Shown: in pieces, positions 1-9,064 of the stretch
Numbering within the stretch: the first letter of the stretch is position 1
How the letters are laid out: each line of letters opens with the position of its first letter
Source: Pyropia yezoensis
Taxonomy: Eukaryota > Rhodophyta > Bangiophyceae > Bangiales > Bangiaceae
Length of the DNA: 64,000 bases
Reading direction: 5' to 3'
Assembly (NCBI GenBank): GCA_009829735.1
Contig: CM020619.1
Coordinates: 29,290,063-29,354,062, forward strand
Notes under the pieces: generated by a model
Databases searched by the model: none
Told to the model about the DNA's origin: nothing
The model's input: the letters and a program-made list of their open reading frames with translations, nothing else
Translations under genes and position numbers: made by a program

Positions 1-1131
1 GTCGGGATACCGACCAGTATCGCCCACCGTCTCCCCAAACGCAACCGGCTCCGCCGCCGCCGCAATCCCCCGAGCACTAGCCGGGTAGTCAACCTCCCGC
101 GGCAACGCGGGGGCAATCAGGTCGCGTACCCCGAAGGCGGGGTCGAGGTAGACCTCACCCCGTCCCACCCGGGTGCGCCTGAGCTGCGCATGCCGGTCCT
201 CCGGCTGACTCAGGATCCAATGGTGTTCCACCCGCACCGCGTTCGGCTGGTTGACCAGCCGCACCAACTCCCGCTCCCAACTCGGGTCCACCCTGACGCG
301 GCGGGAAGTCCCTCCAGATAGACGCGAGTGGTGGAAGTCCACCCTCATCCGCCCAGCGGACTCCATTGACTCTTGCACAGTCATGCCTCGAACCCGAGCC
401 ACCAAGTCGGACATCGACATGGCGGGTTGACCCGCCGCCACGGCGACGCCGCCACCCAACGGGGCAACCCGGGCAGGACCAGGAAGAATCGGGGGCGCCG
501 GGGGATGCCCCACCGGCAGATGGGCCGGCACCGAAGGTGCACGAGGCCGAGGAGGAAGAAGAAGGGCGGGCGCCCGCCCGGAGTAGCTCCCGGAGTCCAC
601 TGCCATCGGGGTAGATGACTCTTGACCATCACGCTTCCGCGGCACCGCGGGCAGAGCATCGCCGCCACCCGGACCCGACGGGGGTACCACGGGGGCAGCA
701 CGGGTAGACCCGTTACCCACCGCAGCGGATACACCAACCGGGCGGGCACCCGCGCCGTCTTGACCCGCCGTACCGGCCGGGGTGCCGCCACTACCATCCG
801 CCACGCCGGCGACACCGTCTTGAGGTAGAGCCGCGCCGGCACCGGTGACGGAAGCCATCCGGGCCGCCGGAGGAGTAGCGATAGAAGCCACCACTGCACG
901 CGGTTGTCCGCCACCCGACGGAGCCGTCGTGCCGCTACACACGGACGACAACCCGCCCGGCGCGCCTTCCGGGGCCACACGAACGGTCACCCGGTCGTCC
1001 TCGTCCTCCGACGAGCTCGCCAAGAAGCACTCGGCAGCAGTGGCGGAGACGGGAACGTCGTCCACCATCACCTCTTCCCCCTCCTCAGGCAGGAGGTCGT
1101 CCTCGCCCCCGCGTACCTGGGGGTCCGACAT
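1..1131 (-). CDS. Partial antisense ORF of an LTR retroelement (unknown function)
   Basis: An open frame of 377 codons reads on the minus strand from ATG at 1131 and runs off the window start with no stop. The N-terminus is acidic (residues 10-55 rich in Glu/Asp). A Pro/Ala/Gly-rich linker follows, then a more ordered segment from about residue 235, with Trp, Arg and hydrophobic residues, to the edge. No catalytic motif is visible. It lies 590 bp from a plus-oriented LTR at 1721. That matches the antisense ORFs found between pol and the 3' LTR at 48327-50445 and 56235-58151. The match is by position, strand, an acidic/Pro-rich N-terminus and a short Leu-Pro-Pro-Arg-Pro-Arg segment; I cannot align the remainder reliably. 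It could instead be an unrelated host gene. Confidence 0.55.
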   Translation of the reverse strand, partial: MSDPQVRGGEDDLLPEEGEEVMVDDVPVSATAAECFLASSSEDEDDRVTVRVAPEGAPGGLSSVCSGTTAPSGGGQPRAVVASIATPPAARMASVTGAGAALPQDGVAGVADGSGGTPAGTAGQDGAGARPVGVSAAVGNGSTRAAPVVPPSGPGGGDALPAVPRKRDGQESSTPMAVDSGSYSGRAPALLLPPRPRAPSVPAHLPVGHPPAPPILPGPARVAPLGGGVAVAAGQPAMSMSDLVARVRGMTVQESMESAGRMRVDFHHSRLSGGTSRRVRVDPSWERELVRLVNQPNAVRVEHHWILSQPEDRHAQLRRTRVGRGEVYLDPAFGVRDLIAPALPREVDYPASARGIAAAAEPVAFGETVGDTGRYPD

Positions 1132-1720
1132 GGTGAAACCGGGGTAGCAGGGGCGCCCCGTGCAGAAAAGCCGAGGCCGGCTCGACCCGGTACAAGGAAC
1201 GCTCGCGCGGACGAGCCAGGGAAGCGCGGGCACCCGCGCTTATAACCGCACAGCTCGGCACAAGCGATACGGCAGCGCGGGACGACCCACGCAAGCCGAG
1301 CTACGAGGGCGCTCCACCCAGGTACCTGGACGGGAGCAACGCCCCCTCGAAAAGGGGTAACCAGGGGGGGTCACCCCCCACCGCCCCCACTCAACGCGGG
1401 CAGCCCCCGCCCTCCACTCAATCGTCCACACGAGAGGGGCCCCCCTACCACCAGACACCTGGTGGCGGATCCGCTTGCACCACCCCTCGGAAAGGGGGGT
1501 CGTGAACAAAAACCCGCATCGGGAAATTAACGGTCCGGAAAACGGATCGTGTGTGTACCACACAAAGGGGGGCACCCCCCTCAGACAACCTCGAAAAGGG
1601 GTGTCTGCCGCGACAGGGCGCAAAGCCCCACCCGACTGGTAAACGGTCACGCGACCCACTTACATTCGGTAACCCGAATGCAACTCGACCCGAGGACGGG
1701 CCGAATCTCAGGTTGGGATA
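1132..1720. other. Spacer between antisense ORF and LTR, no gene seen
   Basis: No convincing coding frame on either strand. The stretch holds several short G or C runs that pair as inverted repeats, for example around 1355-1385, 1430-1500 and 1560-1605. By comparison with the retroelements at 36 and 50 kb this would be the leader of the antisense gene, equivalent to the region between pol and the 3' LTR. No clear polypurine tract is seen immediately before 1721. Confidence 0.5.
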
Positions 1721-2083
1721 TGTAGCAATATGGGTGGCCGTATTGTGACCCTAATATTAGGGGGGCTACTTCGAATCCTTGGCTTTCAATTTGATAGTCC
1801 GTACTGGTCACGGTATCTATAAGTTACGTATGACCAGAGGGACTTGCATCTTTGGGTGGAGGGTAGTTAGTAGTGTCTCCGAGGGTTTATAGCGAGGGGG
1901 CCGGCGGCGAATCCGCCGCCGGCCAAGGCAGAACAACAAACCCCTCCCATTTGGGCTCCCATCTTGGTCCCGTGGCTTGCGCTCCAAGGACAGCAACCTT
2001 CGCCTCCCGGTGACGTTGGTGCCGATACCCCTTGGTGAGTGTTCCCTGAGAGTGGACGTGCGACGGATTCCTATTGTGCTACA
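1721..2083 (+). repeat. LTR, plus orientation (TGTAGCA...TGCTACA)
   Basis: 363 bp bounded by a perfect 7-bp terminal inverted repeat, TGTAGCA at 1721 and TGCTACA ending at 2083. It is an imperfect inverted copy of 2583-2940, matching along the full length with roughly four of five bases the same by eye. Orientation is set by the other copy, which is followed by a primer-binding-like site and a gag start. If this LTR is the 3' LTR of the element carrying the minus-strand ORF at 1-1131, that ORF is antisense to its element. The bases after it (cgagt) would be the target duplication; the partner lies outside the window. Confidence 0.75.
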
Positions 2084-2357
2084 CGAGTCCGGAAAACCGA
2101 GCCTCGATGCGGGCCAATGATGCCATCAGGGAATCCCCTGGTGACGGTGGCGGCGGAGTGAGATCTGCCGAAGACAATTCGGGCGGGCCTCCGCCACCTG
2201 CCGTCCGAACCGTACCGAACGTCGATCCGGCCCCGGATGGCATTGGCGTCTCAATGTTGTTGATTGGGGAACCGGTCCCGGTCCCCGTGATCGCCTTCTG
2301 GATCTGTGTCGACCCCGATCCGTCATCTTGAACGTTCCCCGTCTCTTGGGTAGACAT
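2079..2357 (-). pseudogene. 5' fragment of a retroelement gag gene, cut by an LTR
   Basis: ATG at 2357 opens a frame of about 90 codons that starts 225 bp downstream of the minus-oriented LTR at 2583-2940, the expected place for gag. The protein is Gly/Thr/Pro-rich and ends in an Ile-Glu-Ala-Arg-Phe segment. At 2084 it is truncated exactly where the oppositely oriented LTR (1721-2083) begins, and the next codons come from that LTR. No zinc knuckle remains. Gag identity is inferred from position; the sequence alone is too short to prove it. Confidence 0.5.
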
Positions 2358-2561
2358 AGTCACAATCAGTCAACCGACGTAACAATCACCACGAATAAGA
2401 GAGCGAGGGGGTAGTTGGGGGGGAGTAACAGTAGATCGCAGTCACACGCAACCACTCAACACAATCAACCAGATCGCATCACAACGAATACAAGAAAAGG
2501 ACCGACTCCCTATCCGTGTGCCAGGGCCGAAGACGGCGTCACCACTAGGATGACGGAAACC

Positions 2562-2582
2562 CACCCCCTGCTGCTCCACCAA
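2562..2582 (-). promoter_or_regulatory. Putative primer-binding site next to LTR
   Basis: Directly after the LTR end (TGCTACA on the minus strand) comes TTGGTGGAGCAGCAGGGGG. Element A at 42127 has the related TTTGGTAGTGCAGCAGGGG in the same place. The shared TTGGTnnnGCAGCAGGGG core, starting with TGG as expected for pairing to a tRNA 3' CCA end, suggests the same priming tRNA type. The tRNA itself is not identified. Confidence 0.4.
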
Positions 2583-2940
2583 TGTAGCACAATAGGGATC
2601 CGTTGCTTGTCCACTCTAAGGGAACACTCACCAGCGGGGATTGGCAGCAAAGTCACCGGGAGGCCAAGGTTGCTGTTCTTGAAGCGCAAGCCACGGGACC
2701 AGGGAGCCCAAACGGGAGGGGTTTGTTGTTCTACCATGGCCGGCGGTGAAATCGCCGCCGGCCCCCTCGTTGTAAACCCTCGGAGACACAACTAACTACC
2801 CTATACCCCAAGATGCAAGTCTTTCTGGTCATACGTAACTCGCAGTTACCGTGACCAATACGAACTCACAATTTGACAGTTAAGGATGAGAAGTAGTCCC
2901 CCTAAAGTAGGGACGCAATACGGTCATCCATATTGCTACA
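2583..2940 (-). repeat. LTR, minus orientation, 5' LTR of a truncated element
   Basis: 358 bp with TGTAGCA/TGCTACA ends (plus-strand coordinates 2583-2589 and 2934-2940). It is the inverted partner of 1721-2083 and contains the same internal segments, including a GC-rich hairpin (ccggcggcg/cgccgccgg) near 2740-2762. It is followed on the minus strand by a putative primer-binding site and the gag start, so it is a 5' LTR. The rest of its element has been lost at 2084. Confidence 0.75.
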
Positions 2941-3677
2941 CACGGTCGCGCAGCGCCACTTCTGCTGTGGCTGCTCCGTGTCTTAGTAGGGGTCAAGAAT
3001 GAGATAATCAGCAGGAAAGGGGCAGTTGGGAGAAGGGGGGCGGGGGGGGAGGAGGGCTCGCCCATTATTTAGTTTTAAAATATGTATGAAAAACGGCAAG
3101 CGCCAACTGGGTAGTCTATAATTAATCCCTTTATGGTATTAATTTAATGCGTCGATTTTGTTGGAGTCAAAATGAAATCTGACCCATATCTCTCCCGGCC
3201 CTCAATCCCGCGCAATAATCGCCCATTTGTTTGGCGAATCATCTGTTGAATCCCGCGATGGTCGCTCTTTCGTACTCGAATGTATTACGGTACGTACAGT
3301 ACTGTACTGTACAATTGTACTGTGTGCGCGCATCTGTCCAGCGTGCACCCGCGCGTCGGCTGCGGATCTCGGGCGTGGGCCTGAGCGGTCGCTCGGCGCA
3401 CCGCTCGGCGGGCGGGCGCTTCGTCGGCGCTGGAGGGCGCGTTGTGCGGTGCGACGCGTCCCGCTCGCCGCTGGCCCGCTTATGATTGCCCATCCCCCCC
3501 CCCCCGCCCTCCTCCACCTCTCCCAGCTCCATTTGCCGAAATATCTCTGCGCCCTATCGCTTCCCACCTGCCTCTCTGGCTGTGTCTGTCGTCCTCTGCT
3601 TGTCCCTCTCACGCTCCCCTCTCCCCTCCCCACCCCCTCCTTCCCCCCCTTCATTCCGTTTTCCCCAGGCGCTCACC
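2941..3677 (+). promoter_or_regulatory. Upstream region of FKBP-TPR gene with GTAC palindromes
   Basis: No gene. The part 3060-3200 is unusually A/T-rich for this window. At 3290-3323 there is a run of overlapping palindromes built on GTAC, AGTACT and TGTACA. A similar GTAC-rich cluster lies at 33870-33990. A pyrimidine-rich tract (3600-3665) precedes the start codon. The translated frame of the next gene is open further upstream (from 3486), but the first good ATG is at 3678. Confidence 0.4.
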
Positions 3678-5327
3678 ATGGATCCCCCTCCGCCCGCGAC
3701 GGACCCGCCCCCCAGCACCGACGGCGCCAAGCCCCTCACCCCCGATGGGCAGGTAACCAAGCGGGTGCTCACGCCGGGCACCGGCGAGGCCGCCGGCCGC
3801 GCGTCTCGCGTGTGGGTGCACTACACCCTGTGGGCGCCGCTGCCGCGGCCAGACGGGGGGGCGGCGGCCACCCCCCCTCCCTCTGACACTGCTGCCGCCG
3901 CCGCCGCTGCCGCCGCCGCGGCCGCCACCGTCCCTGCCGACGCCGCTGCTCCCGCTGCCACCGCCGACGCCGCCGAGGGGGCCTCTGCCTCTGTCCCCGC
4001 GCTGGGGCTGGTGGAGGACTCGTCCACCCGCCGTCGCGGCCGGGGCGCTCCCTACACCTTTCGCATTGGCACAGGCGCCGTCCTGCCCGGCCTCGAGGTG
4101 CTTGCCGGCAGCATGTGCCCCGGGGAGGTGGCTGTCGCTGACCTGCGGGGTCCCTACGCGGGCGTCCGCTTTGGCCGCGGCGGCGGTGGCGTGCGCATTG
4201 TCCTGACGCTCGTCCGCGTGGTTGGCGACGTTCGCTCCAAGGGGGTCCTCGGCCTGTCGCCGGTGGACCGCCTGCAAGCGGCGGGCCTGTTCAAGGAGGA
4301 AGGGAACGGGTTGTTTAAGGATGGCAAGTATGGGGAGGCGGCGGAAGCGTACGAGCGGTGCTTGCAGTACCTGCAGTATGTCAACTACGGGGCGCGCAAG
4401 GAGGGGGCGGCTGAGGCGGAGGCTAAGGCGGAGGCTGAGGCGGAGGCGACGGGTGGAGAGGCGACGGGCGGAGAGGCGGCTGAGGGAGAGGCTGATGACG
4501 GAGAGGCAGCTGGGGGGAGCGCGGCTGAGGCGGCTAAGGAGGAGACGGCTGAAGAGACTGCTGAGGGGGAGACGGCAGAGGGAGAGGCGGTTGAGGGGGA
4601 GTCGGCAGAGGGAGAGGCGGTAGAGGGAGAGAAGGCTGAGGGGGAAACAGCTGCTGAGGAGGAAGAGGAGGCAGCGCCTTCCTTGGAAGCAGACGTAGAG
4701 GATGCCGCCGACGGGGCTGAGGACGCCACTGTCGAGGAGGAAGGCGCTCCCGCCGAGGTGGACGCCACCGCCGAGGAGGATGCCGCCTCCATTGTGGAAG
4801 ACGCTGAGGAGGATGCCCCTGCTGACGAGGGGGCGGTGGCCGAAGGGGAGGCTGCGGCCGGGAGTGCCGTAGGCGGCGAAGGGGCGACCACGGATGGGGA
4901 TGCGACGGGCGACGACGAGGCGGCTAATGCAGATGACGACACTGATGGCGACACTGCCGCAGCGGAGGCCAAGCCCCCCCCGCCCCCCCCCCCTCCCCCC
5001 GTTCCCGCCGCGGACATCGACGCGCTGCGCCTCACCGCCCTCACCAACCTGTCGCTCTGCCTGTCCAAGGCGGGCGACGCGCCTGGCTCCATCCGCGCGG
5101 CGACGGCGGCGCTGGCCATTGATGGCACGCATGCCAAGGCCCTCTACTACCGCGGCCGCTCGCGGGCGGCCACAAAGGACTGGGCGGGCGCGCGGGCGGA
5201 CCTCGCGGTGGCCGCGTCGGCCATGCCCCGCAATATGGGCCTCCGGGTGGAGCTGGCCAAGGTGGAGCGCGCCCTCGAGGGGTGGAAAGCCAAGGAGAAG
5301 AAGGCGTTTGGCGCCATGTTTGCGTGA
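3678..5327 (+). CDS. FKBP-type prolyl isomerase-like protein with split TPR domain
   Basis: 549 residues, single exon, starting at an ATG in a strong context (caccATGG). Residues 28-185 are an FKBP fold: a VTKRVLTPGTGE strand, VHYT (47-50), then PYTFRIG and VLPGLE around 124-140. Canonical FKBPs have Trp in the VIPGWE segment; here it is Leu, and the FD active-site pair is replaced by an Ala-rich insert, so isomerase activity may be weak. TPR1 begins near residue 204 (KEEGN), and TPR2-3 span about 446-515. Lys and Asn of TPR1, Asn of TPR2 and Lys/Arg of TPR3 (AKALYYRGR) match the carboxylate clamp that binds the Hsp90/Hsp70 C-terminus. A very acidic, Glu/Ala-repeat insert of about 195 residues (239-433) splits TPR1 from TPR2. 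Likely a cytosolic Hsp90 co-chaperone. Confidence 0.9.
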   Translation: MDPPPPATDPPPSTDGAKPLTPDGQVTKRVLTPGTGEAAGRASRVWVHYTLWAPLPRPDGGAAATPPPSDTAAAAAAAAAAAATVPADAAAPAATADAAEGASASVPALGLVEDSSTRRRGRGAPYTFRIGTGAVLPGLEVLAGSMCPGEVAVADLRGPYAGVRFGRGGGGVRIVLTLVRVVGDVRSKGVLGLSPVDRLQAAGLFKEEGNGLFKDGKYGEAAEAYERCLQYLQYVNYGARKEGAAEAEAKAEAEAEATGGEATGGEAAEGEADDGEAAGGSAAEAAKEETAEETAEGETAEGEAVEGESAEGEAVEGEKAEGETAAEEEEEAAPSLEADVEDAADGAEDATVEEEGAPAEVDATAEEDAASIVEDAEEDAPADEGAVAEGEAAAGSAVGGEGATTDGDATGDDEAANADDDTDGDTAAAEAKPPPPPPPPPVPAADIDALRLTALTNLSLCLSKAGDAPGSIRAATAALAIDGTHAKALYYRGRSRAATKDWAGARADLAVAASAMPRNMGLRVELAKVERALEGWKAKEKKAFGAMFA

Positions 5328-6412
5328 GCCCCATCCCGCCCCAGGGTCGGGTGGCGGAGGGGAGGCCGGGGAGGCAGGGGGGGGGGTGGTTGGCGGCTGG
5401 CGGCCCGGGCTGGCCGGCCGGATCCAAGGTTTAGAGTTGGGGACGAGCGTCGAGGGGACGATGGGGGGTGCTCGCTTGTGGGGTTTGGGGGGGGGAGGGA
5501 GGGGGGTTGGACAGACAACGCTGGGTGTGGGACGTTGTCGGTGTATGTGGGTCCAGCGTGACACTGGCGGCTGTTTGATTTGGTGGTTGTTCTGGCGCAT
5601 AGAGGGCGGGCGGGTGGATGGGGGCAGCCGGGCCAGCGGCCCGCGGTAGGGTCCCCCGAGTGCCACCGGCGGCCACCACGCCGCCCCGGTCCGGGCTGGT
5701 GATGGCGGGCGTATGCGTGGCGGCCGGTCCTGCAGGCTTGGGGGCGGGGGCGGTTGGCCGGCCGGCCGGCCGGCCGGTGGCCTTGGCGACGGCCGGCGAC
5801 GGAAACGGCGACGGCGACGGCGGCGGCGGCGGCGGCGGCAGGCGGCGGGCGGCGGCGCGGGCGGCACCCGCGGCGGCCCGTGGCGACTGTCCCGCCCGCG
5901 GCGCCCGCCGGCGGGGGCACGCCGCGCGGGCAAGGGCGGCCGGTCCTTGGCGCCGTCTCCCGCCGCCGCCCGCCCCCGCCGCCGCCACTACCGCTTCCTG
6001 CTTCCCCCCTCCTTCCCCGGCGGTCGGGAACGCAGATCTCTCCAGCGACGGGGGGGCGGCGGGGCGGTGGCTCGCTGCAGGCAGCAGCGCCCCCCCCCCC
6101 ACCCCCTTTTTAAGACGCGCCACGGGCGGCGCCTGCCGCAGGCCCGCCCCGCCCGCCCCCCCGCCCTACCAGTCTCGCCGGACGCGCCGTGTTCTATTTT
6201 TTGGGATCGTTGGTCTTTTCTTTCCGTCGTGCCCCTCTCCTTCTTGCAGCAGCTGTGGGCCCGTGCGCGCCGCGTGCATAGGCAGGTTGAGGCCGTTTGG
6301 GAAGGGGGGAGGGTGGGAGGGAAAGGGGGCCGCGCAGCGGCGGGCGCCGCCGCTGGGCAGCGGGCGCCGCCCACGCCGTCCGCCCCTCGACGCCGTCCGT
6401 CGACGACGCCCG
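5328..6412. other. GC-rich intergenic region, no gene seen
   Basis: Long frames here are composition artefacts. The region holds a (ggcc)n tract near 5756-5777, a (ggc)n tract near 5818-5838, and short G runs. A less biased patch (5480-5600) may be the 3' end of the FKBP-TPR transcript. No splice signals or conserved protein motifs are visible. Confidence 0.5.
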
Positions 6413-7059
6413 TCACACCCCCACCGCCGCCGTGGCCGCCGCCACCGCGGCGCGCAGCGCCTCGGCGGCGCGCCCGCCGTCACCATGAAAGGCGCGGATG
6501 CTCCCCCAGCCGCGGCGGTAGGCCCACGCGAGGGGTGCCAGCAGCCGCTCCGCCACGCCCGCCGGCAGGGCGGTGGTGAGGGTGCTCACCCGGAAGCCGT
6601 CAACGACCACGTCCACACCGTCTAGGACATGCGGCGCGTAAGGCCCGTGCCCATCACGTGGGTGACCGCCACGACGGGGTCCGCGATGGTGGAGGTGGTG
6701 GTGGTGGTGGCGGCGGCGGTAGTTGCAGTGGGGGCGGTGGCGGTGGCAGCGCTGCCGTCACCCGCGGCACGCGGCGGGGGCACCCGCTCCAGCGTGTCGC
6801 CCACCCGCACGGCGCCGGCGGGCACCCGCGCGCCCGACGCGTAGATGAGGTGCCCCGCCGAGGCGGTGAGCGCCCCCCCCGACGCGGTGGTCAGCCGCAC
6901 AAACGGGTGGCGGCCGGTGGGCAGCCGGTGGGACCACATGAAGAGCGGGGAGGTGGCGCCCGCCGCGGCGCCCGTCACCACTTCCGCACCAGTGGCCACG
7001 TCTGCGAGCGCCACCGCCCGCCCGTCGGGGCGCCACACGGTGGAGGTGCCGGGGAAGCA
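6413..7059 (-). other. Hint/Hog autoprocessing domain
   Basis: Begins with Cys (codon 7059-7057) in NPTCFPGTSTVW, matching the CFPG(D/T)STV block of Hedgehog-type Hint domains, where this Cys starts the N-S acyl shift. DGRAVALADVATGAEV follows. The block-B equivalent is SAGHLIYASG (His at 6852-6850), with Ser replacing the usual Thr of TxxH. After a Thr/Ala-rich loop comes VTHVMGTG; then, one frame away, YAPHVLDGVDVVVDGF and RVSTLT, matching the GLYxPxTxxGxxVVDGVxxS end of Hog domains. Joining these needs one extra base near 6640. Family knowledge: such domains cleave the chain before the Cys and may attach a lipid or other nucleophile. Activity here is inference. Confidence 0.75.
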
Positions 7060-8535
7060 CGTGGGGTTGACCACCACCTCGGCCAACGGCTCGGCGCCGG
7101 CGCCGGGGCCGTCGCCGCCCGCCGCGCGGACGCCCGCCGGCGCGGTGGCGTCAGGGAGGAGGTCCGCGGCGGCCGCCACAACGGCCAGCACCCCAAACAG
7201 GCCGCTGCGGGGCGCCCTGTCGGCGGCGGCGTACACGTGGGCGCCCACCCGCCCGCGGCCGGGGCGGGGGCCCGCCGCGGGCGGCACCGCCCACGTGGCA
7301 CGCCAGGTGCCGCCGGGGGGGGCGGGCGGCCCGCCGTCGGCGGCGGGCTCGCCGAGGGCGGGGATGGACCAGGCCAGGGGAGTGGCCAGGCCGTTGGTCA
7401 CCACCAGCGTTAGGGGCTCGCCCGCGACCGCGTGGAGGAGGGGGCCCACCAGCCGGTCAGGCGTGGAAGGCGGGGGGGGGGGGGCGCCGGGGGCGCCGGT
7501 CAGCCGAAAGACGGCCTTCCCGGGAAAGGTGGTGCGGGTGGATGGCGGGAGCGCCCGCCGGGGGGCACTCCCATTGACCCCGGGGGGGGGGGGGCACGCG
7601 TCCACGCGCAGCGGCGCGAAGTCCCAGTCGACGGGCGACGCCGCCAGGTGGTAGGTGCGGGGAGCGGAGGCGTGGGGGGGGGGGGCGCCCGCGGGGGGGG
7701 GGAGCGCCCACGGCGGGACCACCCCGGCCGTCGAGGACCCTGTCGCGCCGCCGCTGCCGCCGCCGCTCCCGCCGCCACCCGTGTGCCACGGCGGCAGGAC
7801 CACCCCGCCGCCACCGCCACCGCGGCCACCGGCATCGCCGCCACCGGCGCCGCCGCCGCCGCCGCGGCCGTCACGTGCCACCCCCGCGGTCGCGGCAATG
7901 GCCGGGCGGGCGGCGGGTGGGGCGTCGGCGACCGGCCACGCGGCGACCATGCCCTTGGCCACGTGCCCCGGCGCGCCGCAGCGGAGGCGTAGCCGCCCCC
8001 CCCCCCGCGGGGGTGACGGTGACGCCGTGGAACATGCCCGACAGCAGCGGCACGGTGGAGGAGAGCGCCGGCAGGGGCCCCGGCGGGGCGCCCACCCCGC
8101 CGGCCGGCGCCGCCCCGTCGGCGAGGAGCGTGTGCACGTCCGTCTCCGAGCCGAGCGTGTAGGCCGCCAGCCGCAGGGGCACGCCCGGGAGGAGCGGCCG
8201 CGGGGGGGGGCCCCCACCGGGGGCGGGGGGGGGGGGGAGCGCAGTAGAGGGTGCCCTCGAGGGTGTACTTGACGTGCGCCGCCGCCGCCGCCTCGGCGTC
8301 GTCTGCCGACGCCCCGGGGGGGGGGGGGGGGGGCAGGTTGACCGCCGCGTGCAGGCTGAGCGTCTCGTCAATGACGCCGACAAAAAAGGGGGTGGGGGGG
8401 GCGGGCGGGGGGGCGGGCGGCGGCCCCCGCGGGTAGACGACGAGCACCCCAAAGAGCCCCGCGGCCGTGTCGGCCACCTCGGCAACGTGCGAGTGGAGGA
8501 GCCACACCTTCCCCCCCCCCGCCGCCGCGGCGCCG
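6413..8535 (-). CDS. Hephaestin-like multi-cupredoxin protein with C-terminal Hint domain (frameshifted)
   Basis: Read on the minus strand. First comes the end of an A-type cupredoxin: WLLHSHV then AGLFGVLVVYPRG, near 8505-8435. It keeps the HSH ligands of the ceruloplasmin/hephaestin trinuclear site. A linker (FFVGVIDE) and a B-type cupredoxin follow, with SETDVHT and a Cys-x4-His-x4-Met type-1 copper signature (CGAPGHVAKGM); the flanking His of the usual HCH is missing. A second A-type domain (WDFAP near 7615, then GPLLHAVAGEPLTL) lacks the HSH motif. Finally a Hint domain starts at Cys 7059. Single-base breaks occur near 8230, 8000 and 6640, at or next to G/C runs, so no continuous frame exists. 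They may be sequencing errors or decay. The 5' part upstream of 8535 is not recognisable. Expected to be secreted or on the cell surface. Confidence 0.7.
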
Positions 8536-9064
8536 GCCTCGGCGGGCCCCGGCCGCCGCCGCCCGTGCTGCCGCTACCGCCCGCCAGCCCGCCGCGGGCG
8601 GGCGGGCGCCGCCGTTACCGTCGCCGTTGCCGTTGCCGCCGCCGCCCCTGTCGTCGTCGCCGTCGCCATTGCCGTCGCCATTGCCGTCGTCGCCGTCGCG
8701 GCCACCGCCGCCTCCGCTGTCGCCCACCGTCACGGGGTTCACCATCGCGGTCAGTGGGGGGCCGCCGCACGGTGGGCCGCCCCCCCCCTCCCCGTCCGCC
8801 GCCCGCCACCCGCCGCCTCCCGCCTCCCATCCGGCACGGGCCCGCCCACGGCGGCAGTCACCAGGCCGCCCGCCGTCTTGGTGGCGGGCAGTGCGTCGGC
8901 GGTGGTGGTGGTGACGGGGATGGCGGCGGCCGGCCGTGGCGGCGGGGGGGGGGGGGGGGGGGGGGGGGGGGCGGTTTGAGGGGGGGGGGGGGGGGGGGGG
9001 CGGGAGAATGTTGTCTCCATCTGTTGTTGGGTCGTTCACACCGATAGACGCGGTTTATTCGTTC
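8536..9064. other. Low-complexity G-run region
   Basis: Contains (gccgtc)n-like repeats (8610-8710) and very long G tracts at 8943-8970 and 8979-9000. Upstream exons of the cupredoxin-Hint gene may lie here, but no frame is convincing. Confidence 0.4.

Noticed and set aside
3651-5933. 760-codon open frame antisense to the FKBP-TPR gene
   Set aside because: Shadow of the Glu/Ala repeat and GC-rich flanks; Arg/Leu/Pro-rich composition and no motif, while the plus strand encodes clear FKBP and TPR domains.
5618-6625. 335-codon plus-strand frame
   Set aside because: Gly/Ala/Arg/Pro composition typical of GC-rich random sequence; overlaps the end of the Hint domain on the other strand.
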